DNA of 64,000 nt from Thermothielavioides terrestris NRRL 8126 (taxonomy: Eukaryota; Ascomycota; Sordariomycetes; Sordariales; Chaetomiaceae). Location of the stretch: positions 2,170,001 to 2,234,000 of the forward strand of contig NC_016461.1 of NCBI RefSeq assembly GCF_000226115.1, in the 5' to 3' direction. The notes under the pieces were generated by a model. The model searched no databases. It had not been told where the DNA came from and saw only the letters and a program-made list of their open reading frames with translations. How positions within the stretch are numbered: the first letter of the stretch is position 1; every line of letters starts with the position of its first letter. Positions 10,324-24,000 of the stretch are shown here, in pieces. Made by a program: the position numbers and the translations under genes.

Positions 10324-12049
10324 ACTTGGGGTTCAAGAACTCCGACCGAGGTCGACAGTGAGCTTGGTTCGCGATTCTAAGGCCACGAACCGTTTTCTCA
10401 GACACACGGCCTGAGGCTAGTGTTGGCGGGCCCAGCAAGGACGGTGACAATCATCGGCGCTTGGTCCCGACGGATGCACCTGGGACGGAATGTGCTCGCT
10501 GGTGTTGCAGGTGGACCGCTCGCATGTGCACATTGGTTTCCTGGTATTCTATGCCATTGCTGGTTGAGCCTGAGATTCAACCGTGCTGGGGAGGACGGTG
10601 CTTCGGGCAAGGCGAGGGTGTGAGATCACGGCATAGAAACGCCCAGCAGGCGGTGTCTGAGCACCTGGGGTTTCCGCTTTGAGGGACAGCAGGAAGGCCA
10701 CTGAGAAGCAATCGCAGATGATTGCCTATGGCCGCCGCAAGAGCCGCGCTGACCGGGCAGTGGTTCTTGCGAGCCGCCTCAGGCATCTCTCAAACAGTCC
10801 CGTCGCCAGCCGACACGTGGAGACGAGCAAGCCGAGTGCACCTGCCATCCGGCAGGTCGGCAGTTGGGGGCAGGTTGCGGAATGTCAAACCAGAAGCAAG
10901 GCGCTTATAGGATCCGTTGGCAGCCGCGCAGCAAAGCGGTGTGTGCCCGTGCTGACTGGTGCAACTTGAGGCACGACGTCCACTATGTACGTTACCCTGT
11001 GATTTGCGGACCCGAAGAGCGATGTTAGGCAGCCCCGCAACCAAGCAGGAAACCCTGGACGTGGCTCTGTATCGATCCAATCACATCCTGGCGTTGAGCT
11101 GCCGCAGCTCTCATCCCAGCTGAATCTGGCCTCCAGGCTCGGCCCGGGGCTGGAGGTTATAGAGGTCCCGCCAAGACTAATTTCGGCCAATTGTCGGCAA
11201 TGTTTTTACAGCGTCAATACCCCGCCAAGACCGCCAAAGGGTTTACACTATCGCCACGGGTTAGCTACGGGTTAGTTCGCCGGGGGTGGGGGGGGCGGCG
11301 CCAGCCCCCCGCTGGTTAGGATTCGGGTTAAGGTTAGGGTGAGGGTCAAGGTTAGGGTGCGGGTTAACTTCGTTTTCTTTTTTTTCGATTTGGTTAAGGT
11401 TTGGTAAAGTTGTTGCTACGCGTCTTCGCGATTGTGCATTGTCGATGTTGCTCTAAGTCGTCGCGGCCCCGCTTACCCCGTGGCGATTGTAAATACTTGT
11501 AAGCGGCAACCTCCGAAATTAGTCTTGGCGGGACCTCTATAACCACGACCGGCCCGGGGGTGTAGGTGGGGCAACCTAGGTACCTTAGGTATCCAGCGGC
11601 CTTTGCTCAGTTCGGATGGCTCTCCATGCCCGGGTGGACACTGGACGCTGAACAATGGTTGGTTGCTTGGTGGGCTGTTCATCGATGGACACCACCCCTG
11701 CAATGGTTGCCAGGCTGTTACTGTGCCACAGAAGGTCACCACCAAGTGAGTTCCGTTAACTACCTGACCTACCACAAGCTGCCGACGCACCAAGTAGCCG
11801 TGGATTGAGAGCGGGACCCCATCCTCCCGCTTCGGGGACATAATCCGTGCTGGAGGAAACCAAACAACAAACACCGCCGTCTCGAAAGAACATCAGCCTC
11901 AACAATACATACTGAAGCCCGACGCGAAGGCGCATTTGACACGGATTGAGTCCCCGTCGCATACCGCGTGAATACACAGATTAAAAGTAATCGACACCAA
12001 TGCAGGGGCCGTGAAGAGATTGTGAAGTTGTTGTTTTAAGCGGTCAAGC
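10324..12049. other. Non-coding interval upstream of the leashin gene
   Basis: About 1.7 kb without a supported gene. It carries the terminal-inverted-repeat element at 11155-11544 and a CCTAGGTACC-type block at about 11571-11592. The part next to 12050 presumably contains the leashin promoter and 5' UTR; an upstream 5' exon of that gene cannot be excluded. Confidence 0.5.
11155..11544. mobile_element. MITE-like element, perfect 32-bp terminal inverted repeats
   Basis: The first 32 bp (11155-11186, starting GGTTATAGAGGTCCC) and the last 32 bp (11513-11544) are exact reverse complements. No coding frame lies inside. If the true ends are TAGAGG...CCTCTA, a TA target duplication flanks it (11158-11159 and 11540-11541), as for Tc1/mariner or pogo-type elements. 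A second, imperfect inverted pair lies inside (about 11239-11264 and 11471-11496), followed on the left by a G-rich hairpin (11288-11310) and two TTAGGG units (11334-11339, 11352-11357). Non-autonomous; no transposase is present in the window. Confidence 0.8.
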
Positions 12050-15000
12050 ATGATGCGAGAGCCCCGTCGCCGGAGCCCGGAGAGCTCGCGACGGCGACGC
12101 GCCGAGCGCCGGCATTCCAGAGAGCAGCTCGCCGCCGCCGCCGCCGCCGCATCTGCTGCCGTCGCTGATCCAGCCCCGATGATGGCGGCCCGCGCGCCGC
12201 GCCGCGCCCGCGCTAGCTCGAGCTCGTCCTCATCATCGTCCACATCATCCTCGCTGCTCAACATCTCGCGCAAGGGCCGCTTCGGCATCCGGTCCTTCTT
12301 CGCCTCGTCGTCGGTCAAGAAGATCAGAAAGCGCCGCTCCTTCCGCAAGAAGAACTCGTCGTCCTCGTCGGTCGACAGCGATCTGGCCTATGGCCCCGGT
12401 TACGTGTCGCGGTCCTCGTTCGAGCGGCAGCGGGCAGCCTACTACCAGCGCCATCAACCTCAGTACCCGCAATACCCACCACATGCGCAGTCTGCACACC
12501 CTGCCCGCCAGCAACGCCCGGCCCAAGACTCGTGGCGGGAGGACGACCCGCTGTTCGGTCCCGATGGCCGCCCTGCGCTGCACCGGGCCCAGACGGACGA
12601 GGAGATCATCGCACTCGGCCGCAAGCTCTCGGACCTTGCGCGCGCCGAGAACATCCGGGATCTCGAACGCGCAGGCAGGAAACGTCCTTCGCGCATGGTA
12701 GCAGCCGCCGCGGCCTTGTCCGAGTTCCACCGCCATGGCTCCCACGGCCAGGCCTCCCGCGGCCTCGGCTCCTCCAGGCCCGAAGACCACCACGACAGCG
12801 ACTCCGACTCAGACTGGGAGTCCGCCTCCGATTCTGACTCGGATTCCCCCAGCGACGACGACTCCGCTCTCGCCTACGGTTCCATGCCCAAGTTCTCCGA
12901 CCCGGACCTGCCCCTCACGAGCCCGTCGTACGCCCAGCACGACCCGCTCGAAGCCATCCGCCCGCCCAACCGCAAGAGCTCCGCCGTCGACCCGGCCCTG
13001 TTCGGCCCCGTCAACTCCCTGCGCGGCTTCGTCGACACCCCCTGCGGCTTCCGCCCGGGCGAGTACCCGCGCCCCGCGCGCAGCAACAGCCAGGCCCTCG
13101 ACCAGCACCAGCCGCTGCCCGACCCGATCCCCCAGCCGAGCAGCGCGTCCATCGAGGCCCGGCCCATGCGCGACGTCTACCCCGTCCCGACCACCGACGC
13201 GTCCCGCTTCGAGGCGGCCGCCGTCGCGAGCGCCTCCTCTGGCGTGCCTGTATCCGCGCCCGCGCCCGCGCCGATGACGCCCCCGCGCCGCAACAGGGGC
13301 AGGGACGCCCCAGCGGCGTACGTGCACGCGCGCCCCGACCCCGTTCCGATCCAGGCGCCGAAGCCCAGGGTGCCGGTGTCGCCGCGCGTGCTGGAGGAGC
13401 AGCGCATTGCCGCCGAGCGGGTGCAGCAGCAGCAGCAGCAGGAGATCCTTCAGGGCAGTCCCGGCGAGCGTCGGTCGAGGAGGGAGCGTGAGCGTGAGCG
13501 TGATCGTGAGCGTGATCGTGTTGGAAGAGGTGCTGTGGAGCCTGTGGTCTCTGGGGCGCTGCCTGCTGTGGTGGGCGTTGCTGCGGGTGCCGCGCTGGCC
13601 GGTTCTGTTGCAGGAAGAACCGATCATGTCTATGACAGGCGTGACGCCGGTCGTGAGTATGAGGACCGCCGGCCTCGGCCGAAGGCGGAGGAAAGGAGCG
13701 CGGACAGCCGGCGCGACGATGATGGACGCGGTAGCCGGGTTTACGACCAGGCCTATGACCGGCGTAGCGACCGCCGAGATGAGAAACGCGCTGTGGATGA
13801 CCGACCGCCCAGCCCCACCCCCGACCGCAAGAGCATTGCCGAGATCGCAGCCGCGGCCGTTGGGCCGGCAGTGATTGCTGCGGCGGGCGCGGCGGTCCTG
13901 GCCGATCCCAAGCACCAGCGCGAGCTCGACGAGCTGCGCGAGAAGGAGGCGCGCGTGCGTGAGGAGCGTCTGCGCTACGAGCGCGAGGCGCAGTTGCACC
14001 GCGAGGCCCGTGAGCGCCGCGAGCAGGAGAACCGCCGTCTCCGCGAGGAGGAAGAGGAGCGCCGACGCCGCCGCCGCCGCGACGACGAGGAGCAGGACAA
14101 GTACGAGCGCCGCGTGCGCGAGGAGCGCGAGGCCCGCTACAAGGAGGAGGAGCGCCGCGCGCAGGAAGACCGTGCGCGGGCCGAGCGCGACCAGCAGGTC
14201 GCGAGGGACGCGGAGAAGAATCGTGATCGTCTGGAGAAGCGCGAGGTCGAGGCCCAGGCCCGTGACGACAAGGGGCAGGGCCGCGAGCGCGAGGACCGCC
14301 GTCGCTCCAAGGACAAAGATGTCGTGATGGTTGTGGATGAGCGCTCGGGTGAGAAGGACACGGCCTCGCGGGTTGAAGAGAAGCAGAAGGATAGCCTGGG
14401 ACCTGCGGCGGCGAAACCGCCGAAGCCCAGCCGCGAGGAAAGACGGGCTAAGCGTGAGGAGACGCGCCGGATGATCGAGGAGCTTCAGAGGCAGATCGAG
14501 CTTGAGAAGAAGCGGCTTGCCGAACAAGATGCTTTCATGAAGTCTCCTGTCGAAGAGCACTTCGACCCCGGCCCTTCGAGCAGCAAGCAGGAGGGGCCCG
14601 TCGATCCATTCCAGTTTCGGGTTCCGGACGACGCTTTCCAGACCCCGAGGTACAGCAGCACGCCGCAGAGGTCTATCACTCCGGTCATCCATACCGTCGA
14701 ACGCGAGCCTCCTTGGGCAACCCTCGAAGCTGAGCCGCACGAGGATACCGGGCATCGCTTGAGTCGGCGCGATTCTTTTGAGCTGGAGCTGCGGGACGCC
14801 CAGTCCATTGTGGACGAGACCAAGCACTCGACCATCCCGGCCGAACCCGCCGTCATCGCTGCTGCTATATCGGCGGTCGAGCGACAACGCTCGCGGTCAC
14901 GCTCGCGCGAGACCCAGCGAGGCAGGGATCCCGAGCCGGTGAGAGATCCCGTGCAGGAGGAGGCCAACCGGTACTACCGCGAGAAGAAGCTCGCCGAGAA

Positions 15001-18000
15001 GATTGCCGAGGACGAGATCCGCTCTCGCAGCACGTCCCCGACTCCCTCGGTCGTGGACAAATACGAGGCCACCGAAGAGACGCCATTTCGCATCGTCACG
15101 CCGCCCGAGATGAAGCGGCCCGAAAAGAGCAAGTTCGACCCCCCCAACGCCGACGTCCGCATCGACAATATCATCAGGCCACAGGACTTGGTCAAGTTCA
15201 AGCCCCCGCCCTCGGCTGGATCCGGCCTTGACCCGTCGATGGTGCCCGTCTTCAAGTCGAGGGACCCGTCGTGCGAGCGCGATAGACCCCTGCTCAACCT
15301 TGTTCTCCCGACTCCGATCCCGTCTCCTTCCCTGGACAGGATGAAGGCCAAGCAAGCTGCCGCGGTTGCTGCCGCCGACGAGGCGCCCTCTGACGACGAG
15401 AAGAAGAAGGAGGAGGAGGAAAAGCGTAAGCCCAAGTTCGTCATCAACGCCCGCGGCCAAGCAGTGGAAATTTCCGAGGACCCCGACACTGTGCGCGCTG
15501 TGGAAACGGACAGCGGTGACTCCTCGCAGGAGAAACCCTCTCCGAAATCTAAGTCTGGCAGCAGGAAGAAGAGCGCCTGGGGCAGCTTGATCGCTGCTGC
15601 TGTTGCGGGGGGCGCCTTCACGGTCAAGTCGAACGAGCAGACGCAGGCTGCGGATGTGAAGGCTGCTGAGGGCGAGACTTCTGGTGTGGCAGATAAACCA
15701 GGCGAGGTGGAGCCTGCGCCAGTGATTGAGCCGGCGGCGGAGCCAAAGCCAGACGCTGAGCCTGTGATTGTTCGGGACGTGCATCCGGCGCCTGACGTGG
15801 CGCCGAAGCCTGCCCCTGAGCCAACCAGCGACGTCGTTCCGGAGCCAGAGCAGATATCAACTCGGGAACCGGCGCCGGCGACGGCGGAACAATTGCCGGA
15901 ACCAGCCGGCAGCGGTTCGAGGGCACCGTCTACTCCGCCTCGAAGGAGCCGGATCCCTTTTGACTTCGACGACGAGCCTCCTTCGGTCGGCCCGAAGCCG
16001 CCCAGTCCCCAGGCGGCTCAGATGCCGGGCGCTTTTGGGGACGACATCGACTTCACGGCCACGCTGGCCGCGGGCCTGCAGAGCTCCGGCTTCGATCCGA
16101 ACATTGTGATCGAAGACCCGACGTATCGAAGGCGAGAGTCGCCTCCTGGCTCGAATGAGCCGTTCCATTCGCCCCCGTCCCGCGAGGCCGTGACCGGAAC
16201 CAATCTTGGCTCTGAGCCCTCCTCCAAGGCGGTAGTTTTGGAGGACCGTGATGCGCCTGTCCTGGATAGAGCTGCTCCTGCCGAGGATTGGGAAACCGGT
16301 TCCAGCCCAGGTAGAAAGGCGCGTCGACAGCGCCAGAGTGTCGACACTATTCAGGCAGTTACGGAACGTGAATTGCGACATGAGGTTGATACCCCGGTTG
16401 GAGCTAGTGAATCAGCTGAAACCCCGTCCCGCAACGGAAAGGGCAAGAAGGCCGATGACGAAAGGCCGATGGGGTTTGATGCTGAACAGAGCATCCACGC
16501 CGAGGGCAGCAAGGTGGCACCCGCAGAGGTTGTCGAGAGCGAGCAGACGGAACCTGCACTGGCCGGTGGGGACGATGAGTTGGCGACTTGGAGCTCCGAG
16601 AAGTCTAAGAAGTCGAAACGGGACGCCGGTTCTCACGAATCCACGACATACTCCGCGCCTGCATCCGAAGTGTCCGTTGCGAGCTCGAGCAGCAAGAAGA
16701 GCAAGAAGAACCGTCGCAAAAGCACCAAGGATGCTTACGATATACCAGAACAGGATGAACCGCCCGATCGACCGGGAGAGTCCTTTCAGTGGGTCGACCG
16801 CGACGTGAGTTCCGTGGTCTCCGACCCTATCGGCAGGCAAAACGGCGGCCGTGATGAGGAGGCCCAGGGCGCGAAATCTGTCGTGTCGCTCCCGTCCAAC
16901 GGCACCAGCGTGCACCACGAACGCTCAATCTCACAAAACGGAAACGGAAAGGATTCTTTTTTAGGTAATGCCGGCACCTTTGGCGCAGGTGCCGGCTTTG
17001 CGGGAGCTGTTGCGGCCATCGCCGCGCAGCCGTCTCGCCCAAATGCCACCCAGGACTCCGCCGAGGAGGAGCCTCTTCGACGCGAGCGAAGCACCAGCTA
17101 CAGCTCGGAGACCATCGACCCGGAGGTCATCCAGCGGGAGATCAAGCCCGCCATCGACCCGCAATACGGCGACCTGCTCCCCCTTCCTCCCAGCGAGCCT
17201 GGGTCACCCAGCTTTAACCTAGACGAAGTAACCTTTCCTTCCCTCCCCGAGAGCGAGGAGGACGCACCGCCTCCCCAGACCCGCCCCCGACGCGGCACCA
17301 TCATCCACACCCACACCCGCCGTCGCAGCGCGATCGAGACCCCCAAAACCCCCAGCCGGACCGCCGTCCCCGTCCAGTTCCTCATCGGCCGCGGCTCCGT
17401 CCCCTCCTCCCCGGCCATTCGCTTCTCCTCTCCATTACACTCTCCTGCCACCACGGTGGCCTCAGAGACCTCACCCACCCGACACCGCGCCGGCCGCCCC
17501 ACGTCATGGGACAGCACGCGCGAGATGAAGCCGCTATATCTGCTCGAGAAGGCCAGCTCTAGCGCCCACGCAGCGGCTGCCGCGCCGCAGGCCTATCCTG
17601 AACTGCCGCCGAGCGAGCCGCCTTTGCGCGAGAGCCCGGGGCCGAAGTTTGAGACCAGAGAGGGCGACGTCGACTATCTGAATGCTCCGAGGGGCGTGGG
17701 CTCGGAGCTGCTGCAGGCGCTGCAGATTGATACGGGGCTGGCGAATACGGCCGCCGGTGAGGCGGTAAGCTTTGGCGAGCCGCTGGGCTCCGGTGAGACC
17801 ACGCCCCGGGCGATTATCCCGCCTGCGGCGGAGAAGGGTGATGAGCCACTGGGGGAGTGGACGTTTGTTGAGGGCGGTGAAGAGCTGCCGCCTCTCCCTG
17901 AGAGCGGTCCTGCGTCACCTGTCCCATTCACAGCGCCCTCGGTTACCGCTCAGCTTCCTGCCGATGAGGACCTGCCGACGCTTCCTGCTTTCCCTGAAAG

Positions 18001-21000
18001 CCCGCCGGGCTCGCCTCGCCTGGAGGCGTTCCCTCCAGTGGCTGCTCTGCCAGTGGCTACTCAGCTTCCTGCCGATCATGAGCTGGATAGGTTGCCTGCC
18101 CTTCCTGAGAGTCACCCGGGCTCGCCTGCTCTGGAGGCAGTGCCCCGTGCTTCTTTGACACCCCCTGCTGGTGTCGAGCTAGAGCAGCTTCCCCCTCTCC
18201 CAGACAGCCGACCAGACTCGCCCGCATGGGAGTTGTTATCTCCTGTTACCACCATGCTTCCGGCTGATGAAGACTTGGCAACGTTGCCGGCCCTGCCGGA
18301 AACACGCCCTGGCTCTCCTGCCCATGAAGCGCTCCCTGAGATGACAGCGCCTGAGCCTCCCTTAAGCCCAGTTACGGTTCCCATTGGCGTCAAGAGTGCT
18401 GTGGCAACTACTACTCTGCAAGAGCGAGGTCTTGCTCAGGACCTGGGGCATCTACCGCCCCTCCCGGAAAGCCGACCTGGCTCCCCCGCTCAGGATGTGC
18501 CTCCACCGGCCGAAGCTGTCGAGACTTATCCGCCCCGGGTTATCCCAACTCCGGCAGTGCCGCTCTTGGAAACGGACCTTGAAAAGCTGCCTCCGCTTCC
18601 GGACAGCCGGCCTGGCTCTCCTACGCAGCCGCCAACATCACAGATTCCCACGTCCGAGCTTCTCTCCACTGCGGACTCCAAGTCCGACGGAGCAGTCACC
18701 GCCGGTAGAGCCCTACAGCCAAGCTTTAGCCAAGAGTCTACGGTCCAGGAGAGAGATTTCACGGAACCGCCGTCCAAGGATGCCCGCTTTCCTGAAGCTT
18801 ACCAGCCTCCATCGACTTACGAAGAGCTCAAGGGGCCTCCAAGAGTCACATCTGGCAGACATGAGACTTGGGATACCACCGACCAAGGCAAATCCGCCCT
18901 GCTACCTTCTGCTGCTACTGCTGCCGGCGCTGCGGTCGCGGCTGGGCTTGTTGTGGCGCACATGCATCATGACGACTTCCAATCCGAGGCGCAGCATCGG
19001 GAATTTGACCAGATGCACACGCCAGGCTACGACAAGGACGAGAGCGTCTACTCATTTAACGAAGACCCCTCGACCGTTGCGGCTTCAGAGGCCCCCACTT
19101 ACCTTTCTGGCTCGACTTTCTACGAGACACAGCATGACCCTGGGAAACGCGAGGACTCATTGCCACAGTCTGCGGCCCTCGCTTTTCTTCCCGGCAAGAG
19201 CCAGGATTCTCGGGGCCTGGAAGGTGACCGGGCTGCTCTCGGCGCTTCTTCTCCTTCTGGAACAGGTCAGGAGAAGGCTGGGCAAAGCTGGGAACGCGAA
19301 GCAGAGACCCTGCCCGATAGCCAATATTCCGCTGAAGTGCGAGTCGAGGACGCCCCGGAGAGTCAAGAGGTCGAGACCTCAGAACCCCAGGAGGCTGTCA
19401 ACACTCGGAAGAAGGGAAAGAAAGAAGCTGGCAAAAAGGAGGTCTCCTGGATCGAGCCCGAGGTTGTGTCTCAAAAACAGGAGAGCGACGTTGGCCAACC
19501 TTCATCCGAGGGCCCGGTTTCTGAATCTGCTCTCGAGCCCCATCTTCCGGCAGCTGACAAGCACCGCATTCCTCTCGCTGACGAGTCCAATCTGGGTCTG
19601 ACCACTTCCCGCGATCAACCCGACATCCTGGAAACGCCATCCATTTCGGGTAAGAAAGGCAAGAACAAGAACAAGGCCAAGAAAGCTGGTACAGTCCTGG
19701 AGCTCGAAGAGGATTCTCGGCCAGTTGAGATCTCCTCCGCTGCTCGGCACGTGGCAGAGTCAGAGCCAGACCCCGAGGCCAACGTTTCTGTCCTGGCTTC
19801 GGAACCCTCCACCATCGAAAAGCTGCATGAGGCACCGGCAGACGCTAGTCGGGACATCGCCGAACAGTCATCAACAGCCCAGTACGTGGCGCCACGCGAG
19901 CTGTCTGCATCTGAGCCAGATTTGCCTAGCGGCGGTGAACCGGACCGGACTTCGGCCGCTGAAACGGCTGAACCGGACCCTGCTTCGCGGCCCGCCTTAC
20001 ACGCCGCCGCAGGTTACGAGATCGACGTGCAGGAGCAGCTCACTCGAAGTCGGCAGGATGCTGATGCCGCGCCCGCCGAATCGACCAAGGCAAGAAAGGG
20101 CATGTTTGGCTCGCCCTTCTCCATCCTCCCTTCCATTGCCGGCGGCGTTGGTTCACTCTTTGGCCTCGGGAAGCGCACGTCAGTTGAGGTGGAGCCGCGG
20201 GACGCCGAGAAAGAGAAAATTCAAGGCCAGACGGGTTCCGAGTCATTTCGTGATCCGTTCCCAGTTTCACCCGGAGGACAAGAACAACAACACAGCACCG
20301 TGGAGCCGCTAGAGCTGCCCAAGCCCCCACATCAGCCGCCAGATTTAGGCGAGTCCAGCGGGAAGATACCGGATGTGGAGCCCGTAGCGGAAGTGCATGA
20401 ACCCCCTGCCAGCGACAAATCAGTGGGCGACACGGCAAGCAACGCGCTAGACACCGCTGTTTGGCAAGCCAACGAGCAGGCCCCTGTCCCTGGAACCCCC
20501 ACCCCTGCCCCTGTCGGTGAGGCGAGCGCCCCGGACGCAGCACACCTCAAGACCGTTGTGGAGAGCCTATACCAGCCACGCGATGATCAAGAGGACGAGC
20601 AGGCAGACAGAAATGCGTCTCGGTTGCCAGACCAGTCCCCGGCTTTCACGACACCGGACGATACCCTCCAACCGCCTGTTGACGCCGCTCCCGTTGCCGC
20701 TGATGCCGGTGACGAACCAACCGATGCCATGGCAAAGAAGGGCAAGAAACAGCAGCGCAAGGAAACGCCCAAGGATGACTCGACACCCCAGGAGTCAATG
20801 CAGGATACCGCACCTCCATTGGCACCACCAGCCGCCGACGAGGCTGGCCAACAAGATGCCGTCCCTGGGCCGCAGGCCAATGATGAACCTGCCACGGCCA
20901 GTGCGCCGAGTCCAGTGACCAACCAGGCCGCCGAGGAGGACATCTCGACTGATCCTGCTGAGAAGAAGGGGAAGAAGGCCAAGGGCAAGAAGAAGAAGAA

Positions 21001-24000
21001 GCAGGCCGCGGCTGAGACTGAGGAGACGCCTGCCGTGGAGCTTCCCACTCCGGAGACAACGACGCCAGAGCCTGCTGTCTCGGAGATTCAGGAGCAGAGT
21101 GTGAGCAGCGAGGTGACTCCAAGTGCTCCGGTTGAGCCATCGCAGGATGACGATGCCGTGCCTGAACCTGCGCCTTCTGGCAAAAAGGGCAAGAAGAAAA
21201 AGAAGAAGCAGGGCAGCCAGGATGTTTCTGGATCTCCCATCGAAACCCCAACGGAACAAAACGTTCCTGGAGGTCCCGAGGAGCCGCAACCTGAAGTCAC
21301 GCCAGAGGAGACGCTCTCCGCCGACTCACCTCAGCCGGTGCAGGCAGTGTCTGAGCCGGTCCGAGAGGACTTGTTACCTGGGCCAAGCGATTCTGGAGAG
21401 AAGGGCCAGGAAAACACGGAGGCTGAGAAGCCAGCCTTGCCTGCAGAGGAGCTGCCCCAGTCTGCTGAGCCCGCGCAGGAGTCAGGGGAGCCCGAGATCC
21501 CACCCGTCGAAGAGGCGCCCGCTTCTTCCGCAGCAGACGCCGATCCCCAGAGTGCGGAGGTCCCAGCACCGGCGGCTAGCGGCAAGAAATCCAAGAAAGA
21601 CAAAAAGAAAAAGCGAGCCTCCCAATCCGTGGATCTGACGCCGGCTGAGTCCTCGGCACCCGAGAATGAGATGCCGACTCCCGTGGTGGACGAACCAAAA
21701 GGACTGGAGCCACAAACATCACAGATGGCCCCTCAGCAGCAATCAGAAGCTCCAGCAGAAACAGTGGCGACCACCGAACCGGAAATTGGCGTTCCAAGTG
21801 ACTCAGAAACGAGACGTGTCTCATTCACCACCGGTGACCAACCAAGCACTCCCACTGATGACGTCGCACCTCAGGGCACCGTCTCACCGACCCAGGACTC
21901 GGACGATCCCCTTTCGAGCGCACAAGGCAAGAAGGACCGGAAGAAGAAGCGGCAGAGCGTCACCTTCGCGGAGCCTCTTGAGGAGCACCTGGTCTTTGCC
22001 AAACCAAGAGGTGAGGACGAGAACGACGATACCATCATCAACAACAACGAACAGAAGACCAAGGACTCGAGGGATTCCATCTCCGAGATTCCAACGGCTC
22101 CACCGCAAGGCGGCGACTCTGTCAGTGAGCAACCGGCGAAACCCGAGGCTCAGAGTCCCAGCGCTCAAGTTGGTGTCACTGTTCCCTTGCCCGATGCTGT
22201 GCAAGGCGACGTGCCTGGACCTGGTTCTGACATGGAGTCGCAGCAGGAACCTATCGAGCAGCCCGCCTCTCAATGCCTGGATCCGTCAGCAGGCAGTGAC
22301 GCTGCCCCGGACGCTGTCCCTAACCAGGAAGACCAGCCGTTGCCGCCGTTAGATGACTCTCAAGCTCAGATTGAGGTGCCGAAGGAGGCTGAGGAAGAGA
22401 GTAAGTTAATGGATGAACTGCAAACCCAACAATCATGGAACCCTTGGGCGCTGACATCTCGTGCGTTTCTAGAATCGCCCGTTGAGGATTCATCTTCCAC
22501 CGCCCCTGCAGTGGAGTCTCCCGCTTCCTCGAAAAAGTCGAAGAAAGACAAGAAGAAGAAGCGCAAGAGCTCGCTTGAGACCGAAGGCCAGCCAGCGATC
22601 ACGGAGCCACTTCCGGGTGAGCGCGAAGGTGAAGATCCCACGCTCGCCCCAGATGCTGCGGCCCCACCGGAAACGGCCGACAGCACCACTGAGCCAGTGA
22701 CAAGTGGTGCAGCCAGCGCGCAGCCCGAACCAATGACTACCGCCGCAGCCGCCAACCAACAGCAACAGGAGCCACTCGTCGCTCGCGAGCCTGAGACTGA
22801 GCCCACCCTGTCTGAGGCGACCGGGTCGACTGAGGATAAGAAGGGCACGACCATAGTAATTCACAACGAGCCAAACTTGCCATTGCCCACTGAGCAGCGT
22901 GCGGAACCATCGCAGTCCCAGGTCGCTGTCGATGAGACGCTGTCATCCCCACGACAGGCCGCCGTTCTCCAACCAGCACAGAGTGAGGCGCCCGCCCCGA
23001 CACATCTGGGGACTGCAACTCATGAGGTTATAGCCATCGAGGGTGAGCAACCAGCGACGACATCGCCAACCGTTCCAGCGGCAGAGACACAGCCCCCAAC
23101 CACCGTGGATGAGCCCACTTCCTCTGCTTCCGACCCAGAGGCCCAGCCCCACTCCCAATCCGTGGACATGCCGGGCCAGGTCGAGCAAGAGCGATCCCCA
23201 TACAGCCTCCGCAACAAGTCCAAGAAGAAGTGGAAAAAGACCAAGGCCGATGCCGAGCCATGGCCTCTCGGATCTCCGGAACTGCCGCGCCACGAGCCGG
23301 CCGAGATCCCCTTCGAGAGCCGCGAGGTAGAGCGCATGCTCATCCAGCTCAGCACGGTCGAGGAGGAGACGGAGCCGCCGACCGAGTATGCCGAGAGCGA
23401 CGGGCGCTCGCTCGTCTCGGCGGACGACGCCAAATCTCTGCGCCAGCGCAAGTCAACCATCTCCGAGTCCTCGCGCACCGTCTCTTCTCTGCCGGAGTCC
23501 GACGGCGGCCGGGATGCGGCTGAGCCCGAGCCCGCGACCGGTGAGAGCCGCGCCTACTCGCTCAAGCGGGCCGCGGGGAAGAAGGAGAAGAAGAAGAAGA
23601 AGACGAAGGCGCGCAAGAGCCCCGCTTGGGACGAGCCTTGGCCAAGCAGCGAGACGTCGGGCGCTGAGGAGTTTGCTGAGCCGCCTGCGCAAGGGGAGGA
23701 CAGGGCTGTTGATGAGTCTGCGCCTGCGCCTGAGCCTGCGCCTGAGCCTGCACCTGAGCCTGCGCCTGAGCCTGCGGCTGAGCCTGCTCCTGCACTTGAG
23801 CGTGAGGTCATCGATGAGACCCAGCCCCCCAGCGAGAAAGCTGAGGCAGCTCCAGATGGTGCTCCCATTGAGGAAACCCCGGTCGAGAAGGAGCTTCAGC
23901 AGGAGGGCGGACTCAAGGAGGATGATCTGAATGCACCGGTCGAGACCGGCCCCGGGACAACCCTCACGGAAGACATTGTTGAGCCAGTCCGCGAAAACGT

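Noticed and set aside
12809..14887. 692-codon minus-strand open frame inside the leashin exon
   Set aside because: A shadow of the GC-rich Arg/Glu coding strand (Leu/Arg-rich translation with no domain). Similar antisense frames at 34249-35898 and 27242-27895 were rejected for the same reason.
16805..16964. Possible intron in leashin (GTGAGT ... TTTTTTAG)
   Set aside because: It is 160 nt long, so splicing would shift the frame of the long ORF. The sequence across it (FQWVDRDVSSVVSD) looks like conserved coding sequence.
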